A stretch of DNA of 64,000 bases from positions 1 to 64,000 of the forward strand of contig NZ_ALWX01000022.1 in NCBI RefSeq assembly GCF_000297495.1. The letters run 5' to 3'. Positions 38,714 to 47,715 of the stretch are shown here, in pieces. This stretch comes from Janibacter hoylei PVAS-1. GTDB taxonomy: Bacteria > Actinomycetota > Actinomycetes > Actinomycetales > Dermatophilaceae. The first letter of the stretch is position 1, and each line of letters opens with the position of its first letter. Below the pieces are notes generated by a model, which ran no database searches, had not been told where the DNA came from, and worked only from the letters and a program-made list of their open reading frames with translations. The translations under genes and the position numbers were made by a program.

Positions 38714-38801
38714 GTCGTCCTGCAGTTCGCGCGACACCACCACGAAGGGCCCCGGGAAGCCGGGGCCCTTCGTCGTGCCCGACCCTGAACTGCAGGACGA
38801 C
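38714..38801 (+). terminator. Nested double hairpin after clpP2
   Basis: The outer arms GTCGTCCTGCAGTTC / GAACTGCAGGACGAC form a perfect 15-bp pair. They enclose an inner perfect 14-bp stem, ACGAAGGGCCCCGG / CCGGGGCCCTTCGT, with a GAAG loop. The whole lies 18 bp after the clpP2 stop. It is a strong candidate terminator or RNA-processing/attenuation element between clpP2 and clpX. The remainder up to 38962 is the clpX leader. Confidence 0.75.
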
Positions 38802-38962
38802 ATGCGGGAGCGACCGGTCTGACCGGCCCGTTCCGCTGTCAGCGGAACGGCGCGACGCGCCCCCGTCGGACGGTGTCCAATGGGTCCTGAGACGGACCGC
38901 TTTGGGTACCGTCGAGGCACGCGGCCCACCGTGGTCGACCCGGGATCGAGAGGACACCTGAC

Positions 38963-40240
38963 GTGGCACGAGTCGGAGAGAGCGGCGATCTGCTCAAGTG
39001 CTCCTTCTGCGGCAAGTCCCAGAAGCAGGTCAAGAAGCTCATCGCCGGGCCCGGGGTGTACATCTGCGACGAGTGCATCGACCTGTGCAACGAGATCATC
39101 GAGGAGGAGCTCACCGACGGCGGTGACCTCGGCCTCGACGAGCTGCCCAAGCCGCGCGAGATCTTCGACTTCCTCGAGACCTACATCATCGGCCAGGACA
39201 CGGCGAAGAAGGCGCTCGCCGTCGCCGTCTACAACCACTACAAGCGCATCCAGGCAGACGAGGGCGCCGCCGCCAAGCGCGACGAGGACCACGTCGACAT
39301 CGCGAAGTCCAACATCCTGCTCATCGGCCCGACCGGCTGCGGCAAGACCTACCTCGCCCAGACCCTCGCGCGGATGCTCAACGTCCCCTTCGCCATCGCC
39401 GACGCGACGGCCCTGACGGAGGCCGGCTACGTCGGCGAAGACGTCGAAAACATCCTGCTCAAGCTCATCCAGGCCGCGGACTACGACACCAAGAAGGCCG
39501 AGCAGGGGATCATCTACATCGACGAGATCGACAAGGTGGCCCGCAAGTCCGAAAATCCGTCGATCACCCGTGACGTCTCCGGCGAGGGCGTGCAGCAGGC
39601 GCTGCTGAAGATCCTCGAGGGCACGACGGCGTCGGTGCCTCCGCAGGGCGGGCGCAAGCACCCGCACCAGGAGTTCATCCAGATCGACACGACCAATGTC
39701 CTCTTCATCGTCGGCGGGGCCTTCGCCGGGTTGGAAAAGATCATCGAGTCGCGCGTCGGCAAGAAGGGGCTGGGCTTCGGCTCCGAGCTGCACAAGGCGA
39801 CCGACCTCGCCCAGGCGATCACCGACGTCATGCCCGAGGACCTGATGAAGTTCGGCCTCATCCCCGAGTTCATCGGCCGCCTGCCGATCATCACGACCGT
39901 CACGCCGCTCGACCGCGAGGCGCTCGTCCAGATCCTCGCCGAGCCGAAGAACGCGCTCGTCAAGCAGTACCGCAAGATGTTTGCCATCGACGGGGTCGAG
40001 CTCGAGTTCACCGACGACGCCCTCGAGGCGATCGCCGACTCCGCGATCTCCCGCGCCACGGGTGCCCGCGGGCTGCGCGCGATCCTCGAGGAGGTCCTCA
40101 TGCCGGTCATGTTCGACACCCCGAGCGACGACGGCATCAAGCAGATCGTCGTCACCGCCGAGGTCGTCCGCGACAACGTCCTGCCGACGATCGTGCGCCA
40201 CGAGGAGAGCGGCAAGCGCAAGCACAAGCGCTCCGCCTGA
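38963..40240 (+). CDS. clpX: Clp protease ATP-binding subunit ClpX
   Basis: ClpX is an AAA+ unfoldase that feeds substrates to ClpP. The 425-residue protein has an N-terminal zinc-binding domain with Cys at 13, 16, 35 and 38 (CSFC and CDEC) and Walker A GPTGCGKT near residue 122. It continues with [19 protein letters not shown], Walker [11 protein letters not shown], pore-loop [18 protein letters not shown] (sensor region) and sensor-2 [10 protein letters not shown]. The start is GTG. It is the third gene of the clp cluster. Confidence 0.97.
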   Translation: MARVGESGDLLKCSFCGKSQKQVKKLIAGPGVYICDECIDLCNEIIEEELTDGGDLGLDELPKPREIFDFLETYIIGQDTAKKALAVAVYNHYKRIQADEGAAAKRDEDHVDIAKSNILLIGPTGCGKTYLAQTLARMLNVPFAIADATALTEAGYVGEDVENILLKLIQAADYDTKKAEQGIIYIDEIDKVARKSENPSITRDVSGEGVQQALLKILEGTTASVPPQGGRKHPHQEFIQIDTTNVLFIVGGAFAGLEKIIESRVGKKGLGFGSELHKATDLAQAITDVMPEDLMKFGLIPEFIGRLPIITTVTPLDREALVQILAEPKNALVKQYRKMFAIDGVELEFTDDALEAIADSAISRATGARGLRAILEEVLMPVMFDTPSDDGIKQIVVTAEVVRDNVLPTIVRHEESGKRKHKRSA

Positions 40241-40251
40241 CCCACCTCGCC

Positions 40252-40324
40252 GGCTGAGGAGACTGCCCGCGGCCGCCTACGCCCACCACGCTGGCTGAGG
40301 AGGCCGCCCGCGGCGGTCTCGAAG
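40252..40324. repeat. Two copies of a dispersed hairpin repeat (CTTCGAGAC...CCTCCTCAG family)
   Basis: Between clpX and the next gene, GGCTGAGGAG(A) occurs twice (about 40252 and 40293). Each is followed by GC-rich hairpin sequence, and the second ends GGCGGTCTCGAAG. Read on the minus strand the second copy is CTTCGAGACCGCC...GGCCTCCTCAGCCAG. Related copies lie at 47068-47100 and inside ileS at 49194-49224. I recall similar short intergenic repeats from Intrasporangiaceae-type genomes. Confidence 0.6.
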
Positions 40325-40335
40325 CCTGACAAGAT

Positions 40336-41073
40336 GTGGCTGTGAGCGCCCCCTACCGACTCGTCCAGGGTTCCTCGGGTCCCCGGCAGCAGAGCCCGAC
40401 GACCTGCGGGTCCGCTTGCGCCACGGTCGCCCGCATGCTCGTCGACGCTCCCTTCGCCCGCTGGATCACCGCCGGTGAGGGCCAGCCCGTCCCCGGGGCC
40501 GAAGGGAGCACCCAGGCCGAGCGCTTCGCCGCCTGGGAGCGCACCGTCCACGCCCGGACCAATGGCTGGCGCGGGTCGAGCGGCACCCTGGCGCTGGGCT
40601 GGCCACGGGCGCTCGGGACGCCACCGTGGGGACTGCGTCGTGAGCTCGAGCAGGGTGCCTCGCGCGTGGGGACGCGCTACCGCCTCGTGTCCGTGCGTGG
40701 GCACTCCGAGGAGTCGCTGCGCGCCCGCTACCGCCGCCTGCTCGACCTCGTCGTCGACGGGGAGCCGGCGGCGCTCTACGTCGGCAGCCGCCTGCTGCCG
40801 CGGCACGTCACGCTCGTGCTGCCGGGGCAGCGAGCCGATGCGCTCGACGTCTACGAGCCGGCCAGCGGGAGCGTGCAGCTCCTCGACGAAGACGCCTTCG
40901 CCCGGCGTCGGCTGCGCTTGGGCGGGTGGTCGGTGCCGTGGATCCTCGTCCAGCCCACCGGTCACCGCCGGGTGGTCGACGGGTCACCGGCGACCAGCCC
41001 GTGGCGGGTGCCCCGGCTGGCCCCCGAGCCCTCGCCCGACCTGCTGCGGGAGGCCGACCCCGACTCGGTGTGA
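40336..41073 (+). CDS. Papain-like (C39-type) fold protein, possible cysteine peptidase
   Basis: The 245-residue protein begins [20 protein letters not shown]. The [10 protein letters not shown] segment resembles the Gln-oxyanion/Cys start of C39-like peptidases. Later RHVTLVLPG offers the His and [10 protein letters not shown] the Asp. There is no signal peptide or TM. A central Arg-rich region ([17 protein letters not shown]) lacks known motifs. It is monocistronic, facing valS. The Cys/His/Asp pattern is suggestive; substrate and activity are unknown. The start is GTG 40336 or 40342. Confidence 0.65.
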   Translation: MAVSAPYRLVQGSSGPRQQSPTTCGSACATVARMLVDAPFARWITAGEGQPVPGAEGSTQAERFAAWERTVHARTNGWRGSSGTLALGWPRALGTPPWGLRRELEQGASRVGTRYRLVSVRGHSEESLRARYRRLLDLVVDGEPAALYVGSRLLPRHVTLVLPGQRADALDVYEPASGSVQLLDEDAFARRRLRLGGWSVPWILVQPTGHRRVVDGSPATSPWRVPRLAPEPSPDLLREADPDSV

Positions 41074-41091
41074 GCGGGGCCGGCCCGGCCG

Positions 41092-43710
41092 TCAGTTCTT
41101 CGGCGGCTTGACGAAGGGGATGAGCTCGACGTCGCGCAGCGTGACCTCGTCACCCTCGACGTAGTCGAAGCTGCCCGTCAGGCGCCCCGCGGCCCGCAGG
41201 TCGGCCTCGTCGGCGCGCACCCGCTCAGCGGTCGCCGCCGGGGCGACGAGGGTCGCCGAGGTGATCTCGCTGCGCATGCCGACCTTGGCGTCGGACTTGG
41301 CCTTGCGCACCTGGCTCAGTGCGGTGCCGACGGCCGTGAGGACCTGTGGGTCGCCGGCCTCGGAGAGCGCCAGCTCGCTGGCCTCGGGCCAGGTCGCGCG
41401 GTGCACCGAGCCCTCCTGCCACCATGACCAGACCTCCTCGGTCGCGTAGGGCAGCACCGGGGCGAGCAGGCGCAGCAGCACCGACAGGGCCAGTCGCAGC
41501 GCGGCCCGGGCCGAGGGGTCGCCGCCGTGGGCGCGGTCCTTGACCAGCTCGATGTAGTCGTCGCAGAAGGTCCAGAAGAAGGTCTCGGTGACGTCGAGCG
41601 ATCGGGTGTAGTCCCACGACTCGAAGCCTTTGGTCGCGTCCTTGACCACCTGCTCGAGCGCGGCGATCATCGCCCGGTCGAGCGGCTCGGTGATGACCGA
41701 CGACAAACCCTGCCGGTCGGCCAGCTCGGGCTCGCCGAAGCCGAGGGCGAACTTGCTCGCGTTGAGCAGCTTGATGGCCAGACGGCGGCCGATCTTCATC
41801 TGCCCGGTGTCGTAGGCCGCGTCGGTGCCCAGACGACCCGAGGCGGCCCAGTAGCGGACCGCGTCCGCGCTGTGCTCGACGACGACGTCCTCGGGCGTGA
41901 CGACATTGCCCTTGGACTTGCTCATCTTCTTGCGGTCGGGGTCGAGGATCCACCCGGAGATCGCGGCGTTCTTCCACGGCGCGGTGCCGTGCTCGAAGTG
42001 GGCGCGCACGACGGTCGCGAAGAGCCAGGTCCGGATGATGTCGTGGCCCTGCGGGCGCACGTCCATCGGGAAGACCTTGGCGAAGAGGTCGCTCTCGCCG
42101 CGCTCGCCGGCGAGCCAGTCACCGGCGATCTGCGGGGACAGCGAGGAGGTCGCCCACGTGTCCATGACATCGGGGTCGCCGGTGAAGCCACCCGGCTGGT
42201 CGCGCTGGTCCTCGGTGTACCCGGCGGGCACCTGTGCCATCGGGTCGATGGGCAGCTGGTCCTCGGTCGGGACGAGGGGGGTGTCGTACTGCGGCTGGCC
42301 GTCGCCGTCGAGGGCGTACCAGACGGGGATCGGGATGCCGAAGAAGCGTTGGCGGGAGATCAGCCAGTCGCCGTTGAGGCCGGCGACCCAGTTCTTGTAC
42401 CGCGACTTCATGAAGTCGGGGTGGAAGTCGATCTCGTCGCCGCGGGCCTGCAGTGCCTGGTTGAGGTCGGCGTCGCGCCCACCGTTGCGGATGTACCACT
42501 GGCGCGAGGTGACGATCTCCAGTGGCTTCTCGCCGCGCTCGTAGAAGTTGGCCTTGCGCTGGGTCTTCTGCGGCTCGCCGTCGAGGTCACCGCTGGCGCG
42601 CAGCGCCTCGACGACGACCTCACGGGCCGAGTGCACGGTCTTGCCGGACATCTGCGCGAAGGTGGCGGCGCCCCCTTCGCTGTGGATCCACTCCGGGGTC
42701 TCGCCGAGCACGCGACCGGCGCGGGTGATGATCGAGCGGGTCGGCAGCTGCAGCTCACGCCACCAGATGACGTCGGTGAGGTCACCGAAGGTGCAGCACA
42801 TGGCGATGCCGGCGCCCTTGTCCATCTCGGCCGAGGGGTGCGCCACGACGGGCACCTCGACGCCGAAGATCGGGGAGGTGACGGTCGAGCCGAAGAGGCC
42901 CTGGTAGCGCTCGTCGTCGGGGTGGGCGATGAGCGCGACGCAGGCCGGGAGCAGCTCGGGGCGGGTGGTCTCGATGTGCACCGGCCCGTCGGGGCCGTGG
43001 AAGGCGACGCGGTGGTAGGCGCCGGGGTAGTCACGGGCCTCGAGCTCGGCCTGCGCCACGGCGGTCTGGAAGGTGACGTCCCACAGGCCGGGCGCCTCGG
43101 CGGTGTAGGCCTCGCCGCGGTCGAGGTTGCGCAGGAAGGCGGTCTGGGCCGTCGCGCGGGAGCGGTCGTCGATGGTGCGGTACTGGATGCCCCAGTCGAG
43201 GCTGAAGCCGAGGCGGCGGAAGAGGGACTCGAAGGCCTCCTCGTCCTTGACCGTCAGCTCGTCGCACAGCTCGATGAAGTTCTGCCGGCTGATCGGCACC
43301 TGGTCGGCGGCCTTGATCGACTTCGTCGTCCCCTCGAAGGGGGGAGTGAAGTCGGGGTCGTAGGGCAGCGAGGAGTCACCGCGGACGCCGTAGTAGTTCT
43401 GGACCCGCTTTTCGGTCGGCAGGCCGTTGTCGTCCCAGCCGATCGGGTAGAAGACGTTGTAGCCCCGCATCCGCTTGTAACGGGCCATGCAGTCGGTGTG
43501 GGTGTAGCTGAAGACGTGCCCCATGTGCAGCGACCCGCTCGCGGTCGGCGGCGGGGTGTCGATGGAGAAGACCTGCTCCCGGGCGCCCGCGCGGTCGAAG
43601 GCGTAGGTGTCCTGCTCGCGCCATACGGCGCCCCACCGGTCCTCGAGGCCGTCCAGCGAAGGACGGTCCGGGATGCGGGTGGCGTCGGGGGCGGGGGAGT
43701 GCTCGGTCAT
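41092..43710 (-). CDS. valS: Valyl-tRNA synthetase
   Basis: It charges tRNA-Val. The 872-residue class I synthetase has the HIGH-box GSLHMGHVFSYTHTD, GWDDNGLPTEKRVQNYYG, the editing (CP1) domain with IETTRPELLPACVALIAH, and KMSKSKGNVVTPEDVV. The C-terminal anticodon-binding domain follows, with only a short tail and no long ValRS coiled-coil. This shorter form is the alternative ValRS type found in several actinobacteria. It is divergent from plsC, with an 85-bp gap. Confidence 0.95.
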   Translation of the reverse strand: MTEHSPAPDATRIPDRPSLDGLEDRWGAVWREQDTYAFDRAGAREQVFSIDTPPPTASGSLHMGHVFSYTHTDCMARYKRMRGYNVFYPIGWDDNGLPTEKRVQNYYGVRGDSSLPYDPDFTPPFEGTTKSIKAADQVPISRQNFIELCDELTVKDEEAFESLFRRLGFSLDWGIQYRTIDDRSRATAQTAFLRNLDRGEAYTAEAPGLWDVTFQTAVAQAELEARDYPGAYHRVAFHGPDGPVHIETTRPELLPACVALIAHPDDERYQGLFGSTVTSPIFGVEVPVVAHPSAEMDKGAGIAMCCTFGDLTDVIWWRELQLPTRSIITRAGRVLGETPEWIHSEGGAATFAQMSGKTVHSAREVVVEALRASGDLDGEPQKTQRKANFYERGEKPLEIVTSRQWYIRNGGRDADLNQALQARGDEIDFHPDFMKSRYKNWVAGLNGDWLISRQRFFGIPIPVWYALDGDGQPQYDTPLVPTEDQLPIDPMAQVPAGYTEDQRDQPGGFTGDPDVMDTWATSSLSPQIAGDWLAGERGESDLFAKVFPMDVRPQGHDIIRTWLFATVVRAHFEHGTAPWKNAAISGWILDPDRKKMSKSKGNVVTPEDVVVEHSADAVRYWAASGRLGTDAAYDTGQMKIGRRLAIKLLNASKFALGFGEPELADRQGLSSVITEPLDRAMIAALEQVVKDATKGFESWDYTRSLDVTETFFWTFCDDYIELVKDRAHGGDPSARAALRLALSVLLRLLAPVLPYATEEVWSWWQEGSVHRATWPEASELALSEAGDPQVLTAVGTALSQVRKAKSDAKVGMRSEITSATLVAPAATAERVRADEADLRAAGRLTGSFDYVEGDEVTLRDVELIPFVKPPKN

Positions 43711-43795
43711 GGGGTGGATCTTCCCACTGCGGGGTGTGACCAGACCAATCGGTCAGACCCTGACGCGACCACCTACGAGACCGTAGGGTGCAGTC

Positions 43796-44560
43796 ATGCG
43801 CCGACCTGAGCCCCTGTACCGCGCGATCATCATCGTCGCGCGGACCATCTTCCTCATCAACGGCTACCGCTTCACCATCAAGGGCGACCGCAACGTCCCC
43901 AAGCGCGGCGGCGCGGTCATGGCGATCAACCACACCGGCTACATCGACTTCGTGCTGGCCGGCCTGGGGGCGCGGCGCAGCAACCGGTGGGTGCGCTTCA
44001 TGGCGAAGAAGTCGATCTGGCAGCACAAGGTGGCCGGGTTCTTCATGCGGGGACTGAAGCACATCCCGGTCGACCGCCACGCGGGTGGGGCGGCCTTCAA
44101 GGAGGCCGTGGCCAAGCTCAAGGACGGCGAGGTCGTCGGGGTCTACCCGGAGGCGACGATGTCGCGCTCCTTCGAGATCAAGGAGCTCAAGAGCGGCACC
44201 GCCCGCATGGCGCAGGAGGCGGGTGTCCCGATCCTCCCGACGATCGTGTGGGGCGCGCACCGGATCTGGACCAAGGACGTCCCCAAGCGGCTGGGCCGCA
44301 CCAACTTCCCGATCCACATCACCATCGGCGACCCGATTCACGTCGGGCCCGACGACGATGTCAACGAGGTGACCGAGCGGCTGCGCGAGGTCATGAAGCA
44401 GCTCCTCGACGAGACGATCGCGCGGTACCCGGAGCTCACGGGTGACGAGCTGCGCTTCCACCCGGCCCGTCTTGGTGGCACCGCGCCGACGTACGAGGAC
44501 GCCTGGGCGAAGGACCACCGCGACATGACCCGCACCAAGGACCAGTTCACCAAGGACTGA
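43796..44560 (+). CDS. plsC: 1-acyl-sn-glycerol-3-phosphate acyltransferase-type PlsC protein
   Basis: It acylates lysophosphatidic acid or a related acceptor in phospholipid synthesis. The 254-residue protein has the NHX4D catalytic motif MAINHTGYIDFVLAG, the acyl/phosphate-binding YPEATMSRSFEIKELKSGT and PTIVWGAHRIW. The first hydrophobic stretch (AIIIVARTIFLING) may associate with the membrane. Actinobacteria carry several PlsC paralogues, so the exact acceptor is uncertain. The tandem palindromes lie just downstream. Confidence 0.88.
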   Translation: MRRPEPLYRAIIIVARTIFLINGYRFTIKGDRNVPKRGGAVMAINHTGYIDFVLAGLGARRSNRWVRFMAKKSIWQHKVAGFFMRGLKHIPVDRHAGGAAFKEAVAKLKDGEVVGVYPEATMSRSFEIKELKSGTARMAQEAGVPILPTIVWGAHRIWTKDVPKRLGRTNFPIHITIGDPIHVGPDDDVNEVTERLREVMKQLLDETIARYPELTGDELRFHPARLGGTAPTYEDAWAKDHRDMTRTKDQFTKD

Positions 44561-44570
44561 CCGTCGCCCC

Positions 44571-44633
44571 CCGGACCTGCGTATTTCCCTAGGGAAATCA
44601 CACCGGACCTGCGTATTTCCCTAGGGAAATACG
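44571..44633. repeat. Tandem 28-bp repeat containing the palindrome ATTTCCCTAGGGAAAT (2 copies)
   Basis: Identical 28-bp units at 44571-44598 and 44603-44630 each end in the perfect 16-bp palindrome ATTTCCCTAGGGAAAT. In the second copy the palindrome extends to 22 bp (44612-44633). They lie between the convergent ends of plsC and the ABC exporter. The AT-rich arms contrast with the surrounding GC content. Three more copies are at 57770-57848. Confidence 0.9.
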
Positions 44634-44661
44634 GCCGGGGGCGAAGGGGGAGCCCCGCACC

Positions 44662-46524
44662 TCACGCGGTGAGGGCGACCTCGGCCTCCCGACGGTCACC
44701 CTGCCGAGGTTCGTCCCCGGCGAGCCGGGCGTAGGCGCCGCGCCGCCGCAGCAGGCTCAGGTGCTCACCGCGCTCGACGACCCGCCCGCCGGCGAAGACG
44801 AGGATCTCGTCGGCCGCCTCGATGGTGCTCAGCCGGTGGGCGATGGTGATCGTCGTGCGGCCGCGGGCCAGGGCGTCGAGGGCCGCCTGCAGCTCGCGCT
44901 CGGTGTCGTTGTCCAGGGCGCTCGTCGCCTCGTCGAGGACGAGCACGGCCGGGTCGCGCAGGAGGGTGCGGGCGATGGCGATGCGCTGCTTTTCGCCGCC
45001 GGAGAAGCGGTGCCCGCGGGCGCCGACGACCGTGTCGAGCCCGTCGGGCAGGCTCGCGACGAGGTCGGCGGCTTGCGCGGTCGCGAGGGCCTGCCACAGC
45101 TGGGCCTCGGTGGCGTCGGGGTCGGCGAGCAGGAGGTTGGCCCGCACGGTGTCGTGGGCGAGGTAGGTCTCCTGGGTGACGATGCCGATGACGTGGGTCA
45201 GGGTCTGCGGGTCGATGTCGCGCAGGTCGACGCCGTCGACGGTGATCCGCCCGGTGCTCGGGTCGGCGAGCCGGACGAGCAGCGAGGCGAGGGTCGACTT
45301 CCCGCTGCCGGTGGCGCCGACGAGCGCGAGGTGGGAGCCGGCGGGGATGGTCGCGTCGATGCCGTCGAGGGCGAGCCGGTCGCCGTCGGGGTAGCCGTAG
45401 CCGACCCCTTCGATGCGCACGTCGCCGCGCACGGTCGCCGGGTCGAGGTCGACCGGCGCCGCCGGGGGAGCGACGTCGGGCTCGAGGTCGAGGTAGCCGA
45501 AGACGCGGCTGAAGAGGGCCATCGAGGCCACCCACGAGGCGCCGACGTTGAGCAGCCCCATGATCGGCCGGAAGATGCCCGACTGCAGCGTGGTGAAGGC
45601 GATGATCGTGCCGATCGTCATGCCGCCGCTCGTCGCGGGGAAGCCGGCGGCGAGGTAGATCAGCGCCGGGATCGCGGCGAAGACGATCGACATCGTCGCC
45701 ATCCGCCAGCGGCCGGCGAGCTCGCTGCGCACCTCGAGGCCGACGAGGTCGGTCGAGGTGGTGGTGAACTCGCGGGCCCCGCGCTCGGCGGTTCCGAGGG
45801 TCTTGGACAGCAGGGCGCCGCTCACGGAGAGCTCTTCGGTCACCTGGGCCTGCAGGTCCGCGAGGCGCCGCTGACGTCGTGAGGTGATCTCGCGGCGGGT
45901 CAGCGCCACCTTGCGCGTGGTCCAGATGGCCGGAGGGAGCACGAGGAGGGAGAGGAGGGACAGCCGCCAGCTCAGGGCGACCATGGCGACGGCGGTCGCG
46001 ACGGCGGTCGTGAGGTTGGAGGCGATCGACACGGCGGTGCTCGTGACGATCGACTGCATGCCGGCGACGTCCTGGGTGATGCGTGACTGGATCTCGCCGG
46101 AGCGGGTCCGGGTGAAAAAGCTCATCGACTGGCGCTGCAGGTGGGTGAAGACGTCGGTGCGCAGGCGGTGCATGACGGCCTGGCCGACGCGCGTGGAGAT
46201 CCACGTCTGCTGCACGCCGATGAGCGCGGTCGCGATGGTCACGAGGAGCATGCCGCCGACGGCGAGCAGGAGCAGCCGGACGTCCTGGTGCGGCAGTGCG
46301 TCGTCGATGACGGTCCGCAGGAGGAAGGGGGAGGCCATCGAGACCAGCGAGCTGGCGACGATGAGGGCCACGACCGCGGCGACCTGCCAGCGGTAGGGGC
46401 GGAAGTAGGCGATGACCCGGCGCGCGCTCACGGGGCTCTCGGCGAGCTGGGCGCGGTCTCGGGGGTCGATGCGGCGGGGTCCGTGCCCGCCGCCGGTCTT
46501 GGGGGAAATCATCGGGGTGTCCAT
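44662..46524 (-). CDS. ABC exporter (fused TMD-NBD, MsbA/MDR type)
   Basis: The 620-residue half-transporter has an N-terminal six-TM ABC-type-I domain (residues about 45-330). Its ATPase domain has Walker A GATGSGKST near residue 405, the signature FSGGEKQRIA near 510, Walker B VLVLDEATSALD near 528 and H-loop IAHRLST. It presumably works as a homodimer exporting a drug or lipid. It is divergent from a MarR regulator with a palindrome between, so it is likely an inducible efflux system. The substrate is unknown. Confidence 0.9.
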   Translation of the reverse strand: MDTPMISPKTGGGHGPRRIDPRDRAQLAESPVSARRVIAYFRPYRWQVAAVVALIVASSLVSMASPFLLRTVIDDALPHQDVRLLLLAVGGMLLVTIATALIGVQQTWISTRVGQAVMHRLRTDVFTHLQRQSMSFFTRTRSGEIQSRITQDVAGMQSIVTSTAVSIASNLTTAVATAVAMVALSWRLSLLSLLVLPPAIWTTRKVALTRREITSRRQRRLADLQAQVTEELSVSGALLSKTLGTAERGAREFTTTSTDLVGLEVRSELAGRWRMATMSIVFAAIPALIYLAAGFPATSGGMTIGTIIAFTTLQSGIFRPIMGLLNVGASWVASMALFSRVFGYLDLEPDVAPPAAPVDLDPATVRGDVRIEGVGYGYPDGDRLALDGIDATIPAGSHLALVGATGSGKSTLASLLVRLADPSTGRITVDGVDLRDIDPQTLTHVIGIVTQETYLAHDTVRANLLLADPDATEAQLWQALATAQAADLVASLPDGLDTVVGARGHRFSGGEKQRIAIARTLLRDPAVLVLDEATSALDNDTERELQAALDALARGRTTITIAHRLSTIEAADEILVFAGGRVVERGEHLSLLRRRGAYARLAGDEPRQGDRREAEVALTA

Positions 46525-46557
46525 GTGGGCCCCTTTCGTTCGATCCGTTCGCGATGC

Positions 46558-46570
46558 TGAGGTTACCTCA
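46558..46570. promoter_or_regulatory. Putative MarR operator
   Basis: TGAGGTTACCTCA (6-bp arms, one central base) lies between the divergent ABC-exporter and marR genes. It is followed closely by the related CACTATGAGGGG. It is suitably placed to control both. Confidence 0.55.
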
Positions 46571-46607
46571 CTATGAGGGGAGAGGCAAGTCGGCTAGCGT
46601 GCTCACC

Positions 46608-47051
46608 ATGACGCAGCGCACGGCCGGGCAGAGCTCGGAGGACCTCGGGGAGCAGCTGCTGCGGGTGGCCCGCGGCCTGCGGCGAGCGTGGATGGTCGAC
46701 CTCTCGGAGCACGACCTGTCACCCCACGAGTCGCGCGCCCTGCGCGTCGCCGCCGATCGTGAGGAGTCGCCGCGGCTGCGCGACCTGGCTGATGCCCTGC
46801 GCATCGCCCCGCGGTCCGTCACCGACGTCGTCGACGCGCTCGAGCGCAAGGGTTATGTCGTCCGCGAGCCGGACCCGCACGACCGTCGGGCGAGCGTGGT
46901 CGTCGTCACCGACGCCGGGCGGCAGGTGCGGGCGGCGGTGCACGAGGCCCGTCGGCGCAGCGTCGGTGACCAGATGGGGGCGCTCACGGCGACCCAGCGC
47001 GCGGCGCTCGCCGACGCGCTGACGAGGCTCGAGGAGGGGCTGAGCTGCTGA
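46608..47051 (+). CDS. MarR-family regulator
   Basis: The 147-residue winged-helix protein contains LSPHESRALRVAADREESPR, then LADALRIAPRSVTDVVDALE and the wing KGYVVREPDPHDRRASVVVV. The DxRA-like wing is diagnostic of MarR. ATG 46608 is chosen over an upstream in-frame ATG (46554) that would lie within the operator. It probably represses the divergent exporter and itself; the ligand is unknown. Confidence 0.88.
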   Translation: MTQRTAGQSSEDLGEQLLRVARGLRRAWMVDLSEHDLSPHESRALRVAADREESPRLRDLADALRIAPRSVTDVVDALERKGYVVREPDPHDRRASVVVVTDAGRQVRAAVHEARRRSVGDQMGALTATQRAALADALTRLEEGLSC

Positions 47052-47067
47052 GGGGGCGTCGAGACGG

Positions 47068-47100
47068 CCCTTCAAGACGGCTCGTTCCTTGCCTCCTCAG
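47068..47100 (+). repeat. Dispersed hairpin-repeat copy downstream of marR
   Basis: CCCTTCAAGACGGCTCGTTC followed by CTTGCCTCCTCAG matches the CTTCGAGACGGTCGC...CCTCCTCAG form at 49194-49224 with a few changes. It lies between the convergent marR and NUDIX-like genes. Confidence 0.55.
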
Positions 47101-47131
47101 GGGCCGGGGTGTGGGCTCAGCCAGCGGGAGT

Positions 47132-47671
47132 TCAGAAGGAGCTGTGGCCCAGGTGGGCCAGCGCCTGACGCAGCAGCGCTCCTTGGCCACCAGCCATCTC
47201 GGCCTGCAGTCCGGTCTCGGCGGCCTCGTCGAGGGTGAGCCAGGCGAGGTCGAGGGCGTCCTGCTGCGGCGCGCAGTCGCCGCGCACCGGGACGATGAAG
47301 CTCAGCGCGACGGCGTGCTGGCGCGGGTCGTGGAAGGGCGTGACCCCCGGCGTCGGGAAGAACTCGGCAACCGTGAAGGGGATCGGCGAGGCCGGCACGC
47401 TCGGCAGGGCCATCGGGCCGAGGTCCTTCTCGAGGTGACGCACGAGGGCGTCGCGCACGCGCTCGTGGTAGTTGACCCGGCCGGCGATGAGCTCGCGCTC
47501 CATCATGCCGCTCTCGCTGGCCCGCAGCAGCAGCCCGACCGCGGTGACATCGCCGTTGTCGGCGACCCGCACCGGCACCGCCGCGACGTAGAGGATCGGC
47601 ACGCGGCCGCGCACGTTGTCGAGCTCCTCGCGGCTGAGCCACGCTTCCTGACGGTCGAGGTCGGTCGGCAT
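47132..47671 (-). CDS. NUDIX-like DUF4916 family protein
   Basis: The 179-residue protein has YVAAVPVRVADNGDVTAVGL and LIAGRVNYHERVRDALVRHL, where the NUDIX box would sit but with a weakened catalytic REUXEE pattern. AEFFPTPGVTPFHDPRQHAV and VRGDCAPQQDALDLAWLTLD follow. This matches the family I recall as DUF4916, which keeps a NUDIX fold. Catalytic activity is uncertain. It is divergent from the T-box/ileS transcript. Confidence 0.75.
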   Translation of the reverse strand: MPTDLDRQEAWLSREELDNVRGRVPILYVAAVPVRVADNGDVTAVGLLLRASESGMMERELIAGRVNYHERVRDALVRHLEKDLGPMALPSVPASPIPFTVAEFFPTPGVTPFHDPRQHAVALSFIVPVRGDCAPQQDALDLAWLTLDEAAETGLQAEMAGGQGALLRQALAHLGHSSF

Positions 47672-47715
47672 GCGGCCATCCTCGCACGCGGTTTCGGCCC
47701 TCCACCGGGGCGCCC

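Noticed and set aside
44571-44633. CRISPR-like array
   Set aside because: There are only two units, the spacing is constant and short, no unique spacers of normal length exist and there are no cas genes nearby.
44571-44633. Simple bidirectional terminator role for the palindromes
   Set aside because: The position between convergent genes fits here, but the cluster at 57770-57848 lies between divergent genes, and the short AT-flanked arms lack U-tracts. It is not excluded, but not adopted.
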